From Bartonella sp. M0283 (GTDB taxonomy: Bacteria; Pseudomonadota; Alphaproteobacteria; Rhizobiales; Rhizobiaceae): a DNA stretch of 64,000 nucleotides. The position numbers and the translations under genes were made by a program. The notes beneath the pieces were generated by a model. It was not told the origin of the DNA, searched no databases, and saw only the letters and a list, made by a program, of their open reading frames with translations. The number at the start of each line of letters is the position of its first letter. Position 1 is the first letter of the stretch. Positions 19,737-30,817 of this stretch are shown here, piece by piece. The stretch is taken from positions 2,161,674-2,225,673 of the forward strand of contig NZ_JACFSK010000001.1 of the NCBI RefSeq assembly GCF_016100455.1. Direction: 5' to 3'.

Positions 19737-21155
19737 TTAACCGATTTGTTCCAATGTATAAGGCAACACATCGCGCTCATTATAATTGACCGACAGTTTA
19801 TGTTTGAGAGGTGGAGCTGCCCGACTTGGGCAAGCCGTCCGCGAACAAATCCGGCATGAAATACCGATCGGCTCGTAAGCGGCGTTATTTTCGAGGTTGA
19901 GACCATCGGCATAAACAAATTGCGAAGCATTCGATATTTCGCAACCGAAAGCGAGAGCATAATGGGGATGCGGACTGTGATAGCCACCGTTCCGTTTTAC
20001 CACCTGTACGGCCAGACAAAGATAACGCACGCCATCCGGTGTTTCGGCAAGTTGCCTTATAATATTTCCGGGAGTTTCAAAAGCCTGATGGGCGTTCCAG
20101 ACGGGACAAGCCGCACCATAGCGGCCAAATTGCAATTTCACGGCGCTGTGCCGTTTGGTTATATTGCCTGCGCGGTCAATGCGGGCAAAGAAAATAGGCA
20201 CGCCTTTTTCACCCGGGCGTTGCAAGGTTGAAAGCCGGTGGCAAACCTGTTCCAATGACACACTGAAACGGGCAGCAAGCAGTTCGATATCATGCCGCAA
20301 CAAATTGGCGGTGCGCAAAAAAGGTTTATAGGGCAAGACCAGTGCTCCGGCGAAATAATTATAAAGTCCGATGCGGCAAATCTCGTTGGCTTCTTCCGAT
20401 TTGAAAGAGGCTTTTTTGATAATTTCGTCGCAAAGTGGATCTGCTTCGAACTGTGCAAGCTGGACTGCCAGCTGGAACGTGCGTTGCTGTGGCGCAACAT
20501 AGGGATTTAGCGTCAAAACACGGCTCTTGGGATCAAATTGGCGAACCATGCCATTATCGTCTGTGCCCCAGCGTACGAGAACCTGATGGCGTTCTTCGAG
20601 GCGTTGGATAATGGCGGAATGATTATCACTCTCACCGATACCGATCTCGGCGGCGAGCCGTTCGGCGCTCCGGTCGAGATCGTCGATATAATTATCAACA
20701 AAATGGAAAAAGTCGCGCACCTCTTCATAAGGTAAAACTTCCGTGAGGCCGCTTGCCTGTAACCGGCCATCGGTGCTTGCCAATTGTTCGGAAGCCAGCC
20801 GATAGGCCTGATGACACGTAATAAGTGCACGCGCAAGACCCGGCGCATTTTGCGTAATAAGCCTTAATTCCTGCATTCCTGCCCGATTATTTCTAAATAG
20901 CGGATCGCTCAGAGTTTCGCTCAAAGCAGACAGCAAACGGTCATCCTCGCCGGAAGAAAGACTGGAAATATCAATGTGGAATTTTTCCGCCAGAGATAGC
21001 AGAACCGCAGCCGAGACAGGCCGCTGGTTATTTTCAATCTGATTGAGATAAGAGGTAGAAATGCCGATACGCTCGGCAAAATGGGCTTGCGTCAATTGCT
21101 GGTCTTCCCGCAATTTGCGCACTTTCCGCCCGATATAGAGTTTCCCGATAGCCAT
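19737..21155 (-). CDS. pccR: Short-chain fatty acyl-CoA regulator PccR (XRE HTH + DUF955)
   Basis: Transcriptional regulator of the ScfR group that senses acyl-CoA and controls propionyl-CoA assimilation. 472 residues from ATG 21155. An XRE helix-turn-helix (about 8-62, with TQAHFAERIGISTSYLNQIENNQRPVS split around the recognition helix) is followed by an IrrE/ImmA-like DUF955 region and a C-terminal domain ending in a cysteine cluster (CRICSRTACPSR). It is divergent from pccB, the arrangement known for this regulator. Four tandem TTTNNCAA-like elements lie directly before its start, implying autoregulation. Longer versions starting at TTG 21218 are unlikely. Confidence 0.88.
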   Translation of the reverse strand: MAIGKLYIGRKVRKLREDQQLTQAHFAERIGISTSYLNQIENNQRPVSAAVLLSLAEKFHIDISSLSSGEDDRLLSALSETLSDPLFRNNRAGMQELRLITQNAPGLARALITCHQAYRLASEQLASTDGRLQASGLTEVLPYEEVRDFFHFVDNYIDDLDRSAERLAAEIGIGESDNHSAIIQRLEERHQVLVRWGTDDNGMVRQFDPKSRVLTLNPYVAPQQRTFQLAVQLAQFEADPLCDEIIKKASFKSEEANEICRIGLYNYFAGALVLPYKPFLRTANLLRHDIELLAARFSVSLEQVCHRLSTLQRPGEKGVPIFFARIDRAGNITKRHSAVKLQFGRYGAACPVWNAHQAFETPGNIIRQLAETPDGVRYLCLAVQVVKRNGGYHSPHPHYALAFGCEISNASQFVYADGLNLENNAAYEPIGISCRICSRTACPSRAAPPLKHKLSVNYNERDVLPYTLEQIG

Positions 21156-21157
21156 TT

Positions 21158-21187
21158 TTTCACAATTTCGCAATTTACAATTTGCAT
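21158..21187. promoter_or_regulatory. Tandem TTTGCAAA-like elements before pccR, candidate operator
   Basis: Four head-to-tail elements, TTTCACAA, TTTCGCAA, TTTACAA and TTTGCAT, fill 21158-21187 immediately upstream of the pccR start codon and in the pccR-pccB intergenic region. They resemble the palindrome at prpE (14796-14803). Binding here could both repress pccR and act on pccB. Confidence 0.45.
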
Positions 21188-21435
21188 TTTTATAACTTAT
21201 GCATTCGCACACGATCAAGCTTTATTATTTTTTTGGCTGTGATAGCTTTGGATTGTGGAGGAAAAAGGCTTTGCCTTTATTGATCGAATACATGTGGGAG
21301 GAAAAGAAAAGGCTGCGGCAAGAGAAAACGCGCCTTTTCTTTTTTTTTAATCGATATCCATTCCCCGCACAATAACATCATTCAAAAGTGTAACGGGACG
21401 CATTTTAGCGGTTTTTAAAATCCGAGGGAGGAACA

Positions 21436-22968
21436 ATGCTTGCAACATTGCAACAATTGGAAGAACGGCGCCAGAGTGCCCGCCTTGGCGGTGGCGTGCG
21501 TCGCATAGACGCTCAACATAAAAAAGGCAAACTCACAGCGCGCGAACGCATAGAGGTTCTTCTCGATGCCGGTTCCTTTGAAGAATATGACATGTTCGTC
21601 AATCACCGTTGTACCGACTTCGGCATGGAAGAACAAAAATACGCCGGCGACGGCGTGGTTACCGGCTGGGGAACAATCAACGGCCGACAGGTTTACGTTT
21701 TTTCTCAGGATTTTACCGTTCTTGGCGGTTCGCTTTCCGAAACGCATGCGCAAAAAATTTGCAAAATCATGGATATGGCCGCGCGCAATGGTGCACCGGT
21801 TATCGGCCTTAATGATTCCGGTGGTGCCCGCATTCAGGAAGGGGTTGCCTCGCTTGCCGGTTATGCCGAAGTTTTCCGTCGCAATGTCGAAGCTTCAGGC
21901 GTGATACCACAAATTTCCGTTATCATGGGGCCTTGTGCCGGTGGCGCCGTCTATTCACCGGCAATGACCGATTTTATTTTTATGGTTCGTGACTCATCCT
22001 ACATGTTTGTCACCGGCCCAGATGTGGTCAAAACTGTTACCAATGAAATTGTCACTGCCGAAGAATTGGGTGGCGCAACAACCCACACAAAAAAGTCTTC
22101 TGTTGCTGACGGGGCTTTTGAAAATGATATCGAAGCATTGGAAAATATCAGGCTGCTTTTCGACTATCTGCCATTAAACAGCAAAGAAAAGCCGCCCGTG
22201 CGGCCTTTTTACGATGATACCGAACGGCTCGATATGAAGCTTGATACGCTCATTCCCGATTCATCCACAAAGCCATACGACATGAAAGAGCTTATCTTGA
22301 GCGTTGCAGACGAGGGCTCGTTTTTCGAGATCAAAGAGAATTTTGCAAAAAATCTGATAACCGGCTTTATCCGCATTGAAGGGCGCACCGTCGGCGTCGT
22401 TGCAAACCAGCCAATGGTGCTTGCAGGATGTCTTGATATCGACACTGCCCGCAAAGGCGCGCGCTTCGTACGTTTTTGTGACGCTTTTAATATTCCGATC
22501 CTGACACTTGTTGATGTTCCCGGATTCCTGCCCGGTACCTCGCAGGAATATAACGGCGTTATTATTCACGGCTCGAAATTGCTCTTTGCCTATAGCGAGG
22601 CAACCGTTCCGATGGTGACAGTCATTACCAGGAAAGCTTATGGCGGCGCCTATGATGTGATGGCATCAAAACACATTGGTGCCGATATCAACTATGCATG
22701 GCCAACGGCGGAAATTGCTGTCATGGGAGCAAAAGGAGCCACGGAAATTCTCCACCGCTCTCATCTTGATGACAAAGAGGAGATTGCCCGCCTGACGCAA
22801 GAATATGAAAAACGTTTTGCCAATCCTTTTATTGCTGCCGAGCGTGGTTTTATTGACGAAGTGATCATGCCTCATTCCACCCGCAAAAGAGTGGCGCGGG
22901 CATTTGCCGCCCTTCGCGATAAAAAAGTCGAAAATCGTGATCGCAAACATGACACTATCCCGCTTTGA
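21436..22968 (+). CDS. pccB: Propionyl-CoA carboxylase beta (carboxyltransferase) subunit
   Basis: Carries out transfer of the carboxyl group from biotin to propionyl-CoA to give methylmalonyl-CoA. 510 residues, the standard size. The crotonase-like N-terminal half has the acyl-CoA pocket ([11 protein letters not shown], then [12 protein letters not shown]), and the C-terminal half has [12 protein letters not shown] and [18 protein letters not shown] lies 5 bases before ATG. First gene of the operon pccB-pccA-mcm-epimerase, with the alpha subunit starting 8 bases after its stop. Confidence 0.95.
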   Translation: MLATLQQLEERRQSARLGGGVRRIDAQHKKGKLTARERIEVLLDAGSFEEYDMFVNHRCTDFGMEEQKYAGDGVVTGWGTINGRQVYVFSQDFTVLGGSLSETHAQKICKIMDMAARNGAPVIGLNDSGGARIQEGVASLAGYAEVFRRNVEASGVIPQISVIMGPCAGGAVYSPAMTDFIFMVRDSSYMFVTGPDVVKTVTNEIVTAEELGGATTHTKKSSVADGAFENDIEALENIRLLFDYLPLNSKEKPPVRPFYDDTERLDMKLDTLIPDSSTKPYDMKELILSVADEGSFFEIKENFAKNLITGFIRIEGRTVGVVANQPMVLAGCLDIDTARKGARFVRFCDAFNIPILTLVDVPGFLPGTSQEYNGVIIHGSKLLFAYSEATVPMVTVITRKAYGGAYDVMASKHIGADINYAWPTAEIAVMGAKGATEILHRSHLDDKEEIARLTQEYEKRFANPFIAAERGFIDEVIMPHSTRKRVARAFAALRDKKVENRDRKHDTIPL

Positions 22969-22976
22969 GGCTTCAA

Positions 22977-24983
22977 ATGATTAAAAAAATCCTGATTGCC
23001 AATCGTGGCGAAATCGCTTGTCGCGTCATTCGTACGGCAAAAAAAATGGGCATCAAAACGGTTGCTGTCTATTCGGATGCCGATGCCAATGCTCTTCATG
23101 TACGCCAAGCCGATGAGGCTATCCATATTGGCGCCTCGCCTTCATCCCAATCCTATCTCGACATTGAAAAAATCATTGCTGCGGTCAAACAGAGCAATGC
23201 CGATGCGGTCCATCCGGGCTATGGCTTTTTGTCGGAAAATCCTGCTTTTGCCGATCGTCTGGAACAGGAAGGAATTATATTGATCGGGCCACCGGCAAAT
23301 GCGATGCGCGCGATGGGTGACAAGATTACTTCCAAAAAATTGGCCGCGGAAGCCGGTGTTTCGACTGTTCCCGGACATATGGGGCTCATTGATGATAGAG
23401 ACCATGCTGTAAAAATCGCGCGTGAAATCGGCTATCCGGTCATGATCAAAGCCTCTGCCGGTGGCGGTGGTAAAGGCATGCGCATTGCATGGAATGATGA
23501 AGAAGCAAGAGAAGGATTTCAGGCGTCGAAGAATGAAGCCAAATCATCCTTCGGAGACGACCGTATTTTTATCGAAAAATTTGTGAGTGAACCGCGCCAT
23601 ATCGAAATCCAGATCATGGGCGATAAGCATGGCGACATTATCTATCTCAATGAAAGAGAATGTTCCATCCAACGGCGCAACCAGAAGGTGATTGAAGAAG
23701 CTCCCTCACCTTTTCTTGATGAAAAAACCCGCAAAGCCATGGGAGAACAAGCGGTTGCGCTCGCCCGTGCTGTCAATTATCACTCCGCCGGTACGGTGGA
23801 ATTTATTGTCGATGGCAAGCGGAATTTCTATTTTCTGGAAATGAACACCCGCTTGCAGGTTGAACATCCGGTCACCGAAATGATTACCGGACTTGATCTA
23901 GTCGAACTGATGATCCGTATTGCCGACGGTGAAGCTTTGCCGCTTTCCCAAAACGATGTCAAACGGAATGGTTGGGCATTGGAATGCCGGCTCTATGCCG
24001 AGGATCCCTATCGGAATTTCCTCCCCTCTACCGGAAAACTGACACGTTATAATCCACCTGTTGCAACCGACGACAACGATGAAGTGAAAATCCGTAACGA
24101 TGGCGGCGTTTATGAAGGGGGAGAAATCTCGATCTATTATGACCCGATGATTTCGAAACTCGTTACATCGGGGAAAAATCGCCAAATGGCGATTCAAGCC
24201 ATGCAAGAAGCTCTCGACAGTTTCGAACTTGAAGGCATCGGAAACAATTTGCCATTTCTTTCGGCTGTCATGCGGCAAAAACGCTTTCAGGAAGGCAAAT
24301 TAACCACCGCCTATATTGCGGAAGAATTTCCCGATGGTTTTCATGGCGTCTCGCCGACGCCGGATGAAGCGCGTTCCTTTGCAGCCATTGCCGCATTTAT
24401 CAATTTTAAATTGCAAGAACGGGCGGCTATGATTTCCGGCACGCTCGACAACCACCGGCGTATTGTAAAAAATGAATGGGTCGTGTCGATTTTCGACCAG
24501 TCTTTTCCTTTGGTTCTTACCGTTGATAAAGCCGGAGCCAAATTGGAATTTGCCGATGGAGAACAGATTTCGCTTGAAAGCCATTGGCTACCCGGCATGA
24601 CCATTTGTCAATTTTCTGTTTCCGACCGGTCGAACATGGTTGTGAAGGTCGATGTCAAAGGAACAGCCATAAGGTTACGCCATGGTGGCATTGACGCAAT
24701 TGCCCATGTCAGGGAACCCAATATTGCTGCCCTTGCAGCACTCATGCCGAAAAAATTGCCCCCCGATACATCCAAAATGTTGTTATGCCCGATGCCCGGC
24801 GTCATTACCGCGGTTTTTGTCAAAAAAGGAGATGAAGTCGAAATTGGCCAACCTCTCGCCATCGTCGAAGCGATGAAAATGGAAAATATGCTGAGGTCGG
24901 AAAAGAAAAGCAAAATCAGCGAGATTTCGGTGAAAGTCGGACAAAGTCTCGGTGTTGACGAAACCATTATGGAGTTCGAATAG
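22977..24983 (+). CDS. pccA: Propionyl-CoA carboxylase alpha (biotin carboxylase/carrier) subunit
   Basis: ATP-dependent biotin carboxylase that charges biotin for PccB. 668 residues from the ATG at 22977; an in-frame TTG 12 bases earlier is less likely. Biotin carboxylase domain 1-450 begins [18 protein letters not shown] and contains the glycine-rich ATP loop [12 protein letters not shown] and the catalytic [14 protein letters not shown]. The linker BT domain follows, and the C-terminal carrier domain has EAMKMEN with the biotinylated lysine at about 634. It sits 8 bases after pccB and 2 bases before the mutase. Confidence 0.95.
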   Translation: MIKKILIANRGEIACRVIRTAKKMGIKTVAVYSDADANALHVRQADEAIHIGASPSSQSYLDIEKIIAAVKQSNADAVHPGYGFLSENPAFADRLEQEGIILIGPPANAMRAMGDKITSKKLAAEAGVSTVPGHMGLIDDRDHAVKIAREIGYPVMIKASAGGGGKGMRIAWNDEEAREGFQASKNEAKSSFGDDRIFIEKFVSEPRHIEIQIMGDKHGDIIYLNERECSIQRRNQKVIEEAPSPFLDEKTRKAMGEQAVALARAVNYHSAGTVEFIVDGKRNFYFLEMNTRLQVEHPVTEMITGLDLVELMIRIADGEALPLSQNDVKRNGWALECRLYAEDPYRNFLPSTGKLTRYNPPVATDDNDEVKIRNDGGVYEGGEISIYYDPMISKLVTSGKNRQMAIQAMQEALDSFELEGIGNNLPFLSAVMRQKRFQEGKLTTAYIAEEFPDGFHGVSPTPDEARSFAAIAAFINFKLQERAAMISGTLDNHRRIVKNEWVVSIFDQSFPLVLTVDKAGAKLEFADGEQISLESHWLPGMTICQFSVSDRSNMVVKVDVKGTAIRLRHGGIDAIAHVREPNIAALAALMPKKLPPDTSKMLLCPMPGVITAVFVKKGDEVEIGQPLAIVEAMKMENMLRSEKKSKISEISVKVGQSLGVDETIMEFE

Positions 24984-24985
24984 AC

Positions 24986-27124
24986 ATGACCGGAAAAGGA
25001 GATATGAGCGAGTGGAAAAAACTTGCCGAAAAGGAGCTTAAAGCTTCTCCCGACACACTTGTCTGGCACACCGCCGAGGGCATTGATGTCAAACCACTTT
25101 ATACTAAAGACGATCTCGCTCACGACGATCTTTTGGACACATTGCCGGGACTGGACCCGTTTTTGCGTGGCCCCAGAGCGACAATGTACACCGGAAGGCC
25201 GTGGACAATCCGCCAATATGCCGGTTTCTCTACCGCCGAAGAATCAAATATCTTTTATAAAAAAGCCCTTGCGAGCGGGCAAAAAGGCCTTTCGGTCGCT
25301 TTTGATCTTGCCACTCATCGCGGATATGACTCCGATCACCCGCGCGTTGTAGGAGACGTCGGAAAAGCCGGTGTTGCGATCGATTCAGTCGAAGATATGA
25401 AAATCCTCTTTGACGGTATTCCGCTTGATAAAATGTCTGTCTCAATGACGATGAATGGTGCTGTCATACCGATTCTTGCGAATTTTATTGTTGCGGGTGA
25501 AGAACAGGGCGTTGCAAGACGCGATCTTTCAGGAACAATCCAGAACGATATTCTCAAAGAATTTATGGTACGCAACACCTATATCTATCCGCCGGAAGCA
25601 TCTATGCGCATCATTGCCGATATTATCGAATATACCGCCAATGAAATGCCGCGCTTCAATTCAATTTCCATTTCCGGTTATCATATGCAGGAAGCGGGAG
25701 CCACGCTTGTACAGGAACTGGCCTTCACTCTTGCAGACGGGCGAGAATATGTGCGTGCAGCCCTTAAAAAAGGGCTTGATGTTGACCAATTTGCCGGCCG
25801 ACTTTCATTTTTCTTTGCCATTGGCATGAATTTTTTCATGGAAGCGGCAAAATTACGTGCAGCACGTTTTTTATGGTCGCGCATTATGCATGAATTTTCA
25901 CCTAAAAAAGCATCTTCCCTGATGCTGCGCACACATTGTCAGACGTCCGGTGTTTCTCTTCAAGAACAGGACCCGTATAACAATATTGTGCGTACCGCTT
26001 ATGAAGCATTGGCTGCGGTTTTGGGTGGAACACAATCGCTTCATACCAATTCGTTTGACGAAGCGATTGCGTTACCTACCGAATTTTCGGCACGCATTGC
26101 CCGCAATACACAATTGATTTTGCAAAATGAAATGGGCCTTACCAAGGTCGTCGACCCGCTTGCCGGTTCCTATTATGTTGAAACGCTCACCAAAGAACTC
26201 GTCGACAAAGCATCCGCTCTCATTGACAAGATAGAAGCCATGGGCGGCATGACCAAAGCGGTGATTGAGGGCTTGCCGAAACGCCTCATCGAAGAAGCGG
26301 CAACTGCCCGTCAGGCGGCCGTTGACAAGGGGGAAGAGATTATCGTCGGGGTTAATAAATTCCGCTCCGATGAAGAAAAGAAAATCGATATCCTTGAAAT
26401 TGACAATACAAAAGTCCGAGCCCAACAAATTGCCCGACTGAATAAGATCAAACAAACCCGCAATAGCCGGAAAGTCACTGACACATTGAAGAATCTGGAA
26501 AATATCGCCAGAAGCGGAAAGGGTAACCTGCTTGAAGCCGCAGTGGAAGCCGCACGGGCACGCGCAACGGTTGGTGAAATATCGGATGCAATGCGAAAAG
26601 TTTTCGGTGACCATTCGGCAAAGCCCGTAGTGGTCAAAAACATATATGGCAAAGCATTTGCGAGCGAACCCGAATATAAAACATTAAAACAGCGGCTTAG
26701 CGATATAACCAATACAACAGACCAACGCCCGCGCATCATGATTGCCAAACTCGGACAGGATGGTCACGATCGCGGAGCAAAAGTCATTGCTTCGGCATTC
26801 GGCGATATGGGATTCGAAATCATTGCCGGACCACTGTTCCAGACACCGGAAGAAGCAGCCGAAATGGCTATTGAAAACAAGGTTCAACTCATCGGTGTTT
26901 CTTCGTTGGCAGCCGGCCATAAAACCCTGTTGCCGCAGCTTGTCAAAGCGTTGCAAAATCGCAATTCCAAGATTATCGTAGTCTGTGGCGGCGTTGTGCC
27001 CCGACAGGATTACGAATTTCTGAAAGAAAACGGTGTTGCTGCTGTTTTTGGCCCCGGAACCAATGTGGTCGAAGCAGCGAGCAAAATCCTTGATCTTTTA
27101 CAAGGGAAATTACGTAATATCTGA
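24986..27124 (+). CDS. Methylmalonyl-CoA mutase, adenosylcobalamin-dependent
   Basis: Converts (R)-methylmalonyl-CoA to succinyl-CoA by radical rearrangement. 712 residues with the catalytic and cobalamin domains in one chain, so it is the homodimeric type. The substrate barrel contains [22 protein letters not shown] (start of the active-site region) and [17 protein letters not shown]; the B12-binding motif DGHDRG is at 592-597 with the lower-ligand H594, followed by GVSSLAAGH. The start is two bases after the pccA stop. The MeaB GTPase that normally protects this enzyme is not in the window. Cofactor could be supplied by the adenosyltransferase at 59954. Confidence 0.96.
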   Translation: MTGKGDMSEWKKLAEKELKASPDTLVWHTAEGIDVKPLYTKDDLAHDDLLDTLPGLDPFLRGPRATMYTGRPWTIRQYAGFSTAEESNIFYKKALASGQKGLSVAFDLATHRGYDSDHPRVVGDVGKAGVAIDSVEDMKILFDGIPLDKMSVSMTMNGAVIPILANFIVAGEEQGVARRDLSGTIQNDILKEFMVRNTYIYPPEASMRIIADIIEYTANEMPRFNSISISGYHMQEAGATLVQELAFTLADGREYVRAALKKGLDVDQFAGRLSFFFAIGMNFFMEAAKLRAARFLWSRIMHEFSPKKASSLMLRTHCQTSGVSLQEQDPYNNIVRTAYEALAAVLGGTQSLHTNSFDEAIALPTEFSARIARNTQLILQNEMGLTKVVDPLAGSYYVETLTKELVDKASALIDKIEAMGGMTKAVIEGLPKRLIEEAATARQAAVDKGEEIIVGVNKFRSDEEKKIDILEIDNTKVRAQQIARLNKIKQTRNSRKVTDTLKNLENIARSGKGNLLEAAVEAARARATVGEISDAMRKVFGDHSAKPVVVKNIYGKAFASEPEYKTLKQRLSDITNTTDQRPRIMIAKLGQDGHDRGAKVIASAFGDMGFEIIAGPLFQTPEEAAEMAIENKVQLIGVSSLAAGHKTLLPQLVKALQNRNSKIIVVCGGVVPRQDYEFLKENGVAAVFGPGTNVVEAASKILDLLQGKLRNI

Positions 27125-27167
27125 TGAGACCAGTTTATATTTCTTTCCTCAATAGGGAGTTTTTCCA

Positions 27168-27575
27168 GTGTACCACTTTGGCCGACTGAACCATGTCGCA
27201 ATCGCCGTACCGGATATCGAACAGGCTGCCGAACTTTATCGTTCCGTGAACAATGGTGTTTCGCCTGTTCAGGATCTGCCTGAACATGGCGTCAGAATTG
27301 TTTTCGTTGAACTGCCCAATACAAAACTCGAACTGATGAGCCCGTTGGGAGATAATTCACCAATCGCAAAATTTCTTGAAAAAAATCCGAAAGGTGGCCT
27401 CCACCACATCTGTTTTGAAGTCGATAATATTCTAAAAATGCGCGACCAGCTTGTTGCAGAAGGAATTAGGATCCTCGGCGACGGAAATCCTAAAACCGGT
27501 GCACATGGGAAACCCGTTCTATTCATCCATCCGAAAGACTTTGATGGAACATTGGTAGAGCTTGAAGAGGTTTAA
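27168..27575 (+). CDS. mce: Methylmalonyl-CoA epimerase
   Basis: Glyoxalase/VOC-fold metalloenzyme that interconverts (S)- and (R)-methylmalonyl-CoA between PccAB and the mutase. 135 residues with the family start GRLNHVAIAVPDIEQA and the metal-ligand blocks GLHHICFEVDN and HPKDFDGTLVELEE. The start codon is GTG at 27168, preceded by GGGAG at 8 bases; no ATG is available nearby. Last gene of the pcc operon, 43 bases after the mutase. Confidence 0.95.
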   Translation: MYHFGRLNHVAIAVPDIEQAAELYRSVNNGVSPVQDLPEHGVRIVFVELPNTKLELMSPLGDNSPIAKFLEKNPKGGLHHICFEVDNILKMRDQLVAEGIRILGDGNPKTGAHGKPVLFIHPKDFDGTLVELEEV

Positions 27576-28175
27576 GGCCAAGAACACTTCCAAATCCATC
27601 GCTTTAGATTTTCTGCCACAAAAATCTTTCAGTATTATTTGAAGAAAATCAAAAAGCTTGCTCTATAGCTCTATGTTTTTTCACATGCCCCCTTCATGAA
27701 AAAGGGTGAGTGTGAAAAAGGGAAGCGTGCTTTTCAAAAATTATAACTGTGATGCCAGCCGGATCCGGTTTTGCATAAAAATCCTTAAAAATTGAAAACA
27801 GCAGTCACCTTCTCTCCATTGGTTTCATTCGCGAGAAAAGAGACAGGTACACATGAAGTCTTGAAACTATCTAACACATGAAAGATGCTGGCTATCGAAA
27901 AGGCGGGATAGCTAAACCCTCGGAGAAAACGACTTGAACGGAGAGATCAAGCATTCCCTCACTTTATCTCATTCAATTCCATAAACTGGCAACTCAATAA
28001 AGCGGATATTTGACTAATAATATAAAGGCAAACTTGGCGCGGTTACGTCTTTCACAGACTGTTTTTGAATATAAAAATTGTTCTTTATGAATTCAAAAAC
28101 AATTTTTATAGAAGTGATATTTTCTTTTTAACTTTGGATAGAAACTGATCACAGCGAGAAACCGGATAGAATTTC
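27576..28175. other. Intergenic gap with a long imperfect inverted repeat
   Basis: About 600 bases without a supported gene between two convergent operons. An extended stem at 27677-27719 combines TTTTTCACA / TGTGAAAAA with inner CCCTT / AAGGG. It is not followed by a T run on either strand but may act as a weak terminator for the pcc operon or the hemW operon. Confidence 0.5.
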
Positions 28176-29336
28176 TTATGCGAGTTCGCTGATAATATAA
28201 TTCAGCACCACGCGACCTTTTTTGGTTGCACGGATGCGGCTATTGCCCACCATTTCTACAAGGCCTTGTTGTTGAAGATCGGCAACTTTGCTCTGGTTCA
28301 ATCCGCGATTCGCCAGTTTTTCATAACGGGCGAGATCAAGCCCCTCGGTGAGGCGCAGGCCCATCAAGACCATTTCTTCCGCCTGTTCACTTTTTGTCAA
28401 ATGTTCTTCTTCAACAATACCGTGGCCTTGTTTTTCAACGAGCTCCAACCAGCGCTCGGGAATTTTTTCGGTAATCGTTACCAATCGCCTATCCGGAAAA
28501 TCGCCATTTGAAACAGGAAGGAACCTGCCATGCGCCCCCGGACCAATACCGACATATTGCTGGTAGCGCCAGTAAATGAGATTATGTTGCGACTGTGCAT
28601 TGGCGGCCGCATGATTGGATATTTCATAAGCCGGAAGCCCGTGACTTTCGGTTATTTCCTGAGTGAGATCATAAAGATCGACGCTCAAATCCGCCTCCGG
28701 CAATTTAAGTTTTCCGGCTTTATAGAGCCTGTCAAACCCCGTGCCTTCCTCAATGGTCAATTGATAAAGCGAAAGATGGTCAGCTGCGAGATCAATTGCT
28801 TCTTCCAGCTCATGTTTCCATGATTGCAATGTCTGGTGGGGCCGCGCATAAATAAGGTCAAAGGAAAGCCGCGGAAAAATCTCACGTGCAAGACCAATAG
28901 CAAAACGTGCCTGTTCGACATTATGAATGCGCCCCAAGCGCTTTAATTCTTCATCGTTTAAAGATTGGACACCCAAAGAAAGCCGGTTGACGCCGGCTGA
29001 ACGGTAACCATGAAAACGCTCGGCCTCGACGCTTGAAGGATTGGCTTCCATTGTGATTTCGGCATTGTCCACAATCGGCCAATAACGATCAATGCTTTTT
29101 AGCAATGATTCAACTGTTTTTGGCGACATCAACGATGGCGTACCACCGCCGATAAAAACAGTTGTCGCCTTATGAGGCCCTGTCCATTCACGCACTGTTG
29201 CCATCTCTCTTGCAAAAGCTTTGGCAAAACGGTCTTCATCCACACCTTTTAACCGGACATAGGAATTAAAGTCGCAATAAGGACATTTGGCGGCACAAAA
29301 TGGCCAATGGACGTAAATACCGAAAGGCTCGTCCAT
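28176..29336 (-). CDS. hemW: Radical SAM heme chaperone HemW
   Basis: Radical SAM protein of the HemN-like group that binds heme and delivers it to target proteins rather than acting as coproporphyrinogen oxidase. 386 residues from the ATG at 29336. The cluster motif CxxxCxxC is C14, C18, C21, preceded by the family start GIYVHWPFC; GGGTPSLM follows in the SAM-binding region. The N-terminal extra cysteine stretch of true HemN is absent. Its ATG overlaps the rdgB stop by one base (TGATG). Third gene of rph-rdgB-hemW. Confidence 0.93.
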   Translation of the reverse strand: MDEPFGIYVHWPFCAAKCPYCDFNSYVRLKGVDEDRFAKAFAREMATVREWTGPHKATTVFIGGGTPSLMSPKTVESLLKSIDRYWPIVDNAEITMEANPSSVEAERFHGYRSAGVNRLSLGVQSLNDEELKRLGRIHNVEQARFAIGLAREIFPRLSFDLIYARPHQTLQSWKHELEEAIDLAADHLSLYQLTIEEGTGFDRLYKAGKLKLPEADLSVDLYDLTQEITESHGLPAYEISNHAAANAQSQHNLIYWRYQQYVGIGPGAHGRFLPVSNGDFPDRRLVTITEKIPERWLELVEKQGHGIVEEEHLTKSEQAEEMVLMGLRLTEGLDLARYEKLANRGLNQSKVADLQQQGLVEMVGNSRIRATKKGRVVLNYIISELA

Positions 29337-29980
29337 CAGTTTTCCAGTAACGCTTCGGCAAATTGTTTGAAAGCCCGCGCGCGGTGGGACAAAGCATGTT
29401 TGTCGCCCGGCTTCCAACCATGTTTTTCTTCAGCCGTCATTTCACCGAATGTTTTGTCATAGCCTTCCGGCTGGAAAATAGGATCGAAACCGAAACCCTT
29501 TTTGCCACGCGGAGGCCAGACCAAAGTCCCTTCGATTTCGCCGCGAAAATATTCCGCATGACCATCCGGCCAGGCAAGGCAAAGCACCGAGACAAAACGG
29601 CCATGCCGTTTATCAGGCGTTGTTGCACCTTTCTTTTCCAATGCATCTTCAACTTTTTTCATTGCTTTGTCGAAATCGCGGTGTCCATCAGATTGAATAG
29701 CCCAATCGGCAGTATAAACGCCGGGTGCCTTGTTAAGAGCGTCTGCCTCCAGCCCTGAATCGTCCGACAAGGCCGGCAGCCCTGTCGATTTGGCAGCAAA
29801 AAAAGCCTTGATATAGGCGTTTTCTTCAAATTTCGTGCCGGTTTCTTCCGGTTCTTCCAATCCCAATTCGCCCGCCGATGTGGTTTCAAACCCGAACGGG
29901 CCAATAAGATCGGCTATTTCCCTGAGTTTGCCGGAATTATGGGTTGCAACAACCAGTTTTTTCCCTTCAAGCTTTCTCAT
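29336..29980 (-). CDS. rdgB: dITP/XTP pyrophosphatase RdgB
   Basis: House-cleaning enzyme that hydrolyses non-canonical purine triphosphates to monophosphates, keeping inosine and xanthosine out of nucleic acids. 214 residues. Family marks: start [13 protein letters not shown], the catalytic [11 protein letters not shown], and the substrate pocket FGFDPIF with the final SHRARAF. AAAGGTG lies before the ATG. It stands 13 bases after rph and overlaps hemW by one base. Confidence 0.95.
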   Translation of the reverse strand: MRKLEGKKLVVATHNSGKLREIADLIGPFGFETTSAGELGLEEPEETGTKFEENAYIKAFFAAKSTGLPALSDDSGLEADALNKAPGVYTADWAIQSDGHRDFDKAMKKVEDALEKKGATTPDKRHGRFVSVLCLAWPDGHAEYFRGEIEGTLVWPPRGKKGFGFDPIFQPEGYDKTFGEMTAEEKHGWKPGDKHALSHRARAFKQFAEALLEN

Positions 29981-29993
29981 CGATAATCACCTT

Positions 29994-30713
29994 TCAGGAA
30001 GCTATCACTTTCTTCTGCAATTCAATCAAATCGTGAATGCCACCTTTAGCCAGAGACATCAAAGTTGAAAATTGCTCTTCACTGAACGGATCACCTTCTG
30101 CTGTTCCCTGTATTTCAACAATTCCGCCTTTGCCGGTCATCACAAAATTGGCATCGGTTTCGGCGTTGGAATCTTCTGCATAATCAAGATCAAGCACCGG
30201 TGTTCCCTGATAAATGCCGCAGGAAATTGCCGCAACATGGTCTTTCAGCACTTTATTGCGCAAGACCATCTGGCGCGTTTCCATAAAGCCCAGACAATCA
30301 TAAAGGGCAACCCATGCTCCGGTGATTGATGCCGTGCGTGTTCCGCCATCGGCCTGAATGACATCACAGTCAATGGTAATCTGCATTTCGCCCAAGGCTT
30401 TCAAATCAACAACCGCGCGCAATGAACGGCCGATCAAACGCTGGATTTCCATGGTGCGCCCACCCTGTTTGCCGGAAGCAGCCTCGCGGCGCATTCTTTC
30501 ACCGGTTGAACGGGGCAACATACCATATTCGGCTGTAACCCATCCTTTACCGGAATTGCGCATCCAGTTGGGGACACGTTCTTCAAGGCTTGCGGTACAT
30601 AAAACATGGGTATCACCGAACTTGACCAGACATGACCCTTCGGCATGTTTGTTCACATGACGTTCAAATGAAACGGCGCGCATCTCGTTGCTGGCACGAT
30701 TGGACGGACGCAT
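29994..30713 (-). CDS. rph: Ribonuclease PH
   Basis: Phosphorolytic 3'-5' exoribonuclease that trims tRNA precursors. 239 residues, full length. The start [12 protein letters not shown] and the RNase PH blocks [28 protein letters not shown] (phosphate site) and [19 protein letters not shown] are intact. First gene of the rph-rdgB-hemW operon, divergent from hrcA with 104 bases between the starts, as in many Hyphomicrobiales. Confidence 0.96.
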   Translation of the reverse strand: MRPSNRASNEMRAVSFERHVNKHAEGSCLVKFGDTHVLCTASLEERVPNWMRNSGKGWVTAEYGMLPRSTGERMRREAASGKQGGRTMEIQRLIGRSLRAVVDLKALGEMQITIDCDVIQADGGTRTASITGAWVALYDCLGFMETRQMVLRNKVLKDHVAAISCGIYQGTPVLDLDYAEDSNAETDANFVMTGKGGIVEIQGTAEGDPFSEEQFSTLMSLAKGGIHDLIELQKKVIAS

Positions 30714-30817
30714 AAATTTTCCTTTCCGTGAAGTATTGTTTCAAGCATCTTTAGACCATTTGACCCGTCTTTGGCAAAACTTATATAGAAGGAAAGAAAT
30801 TCTATCATTGAAGGAAT

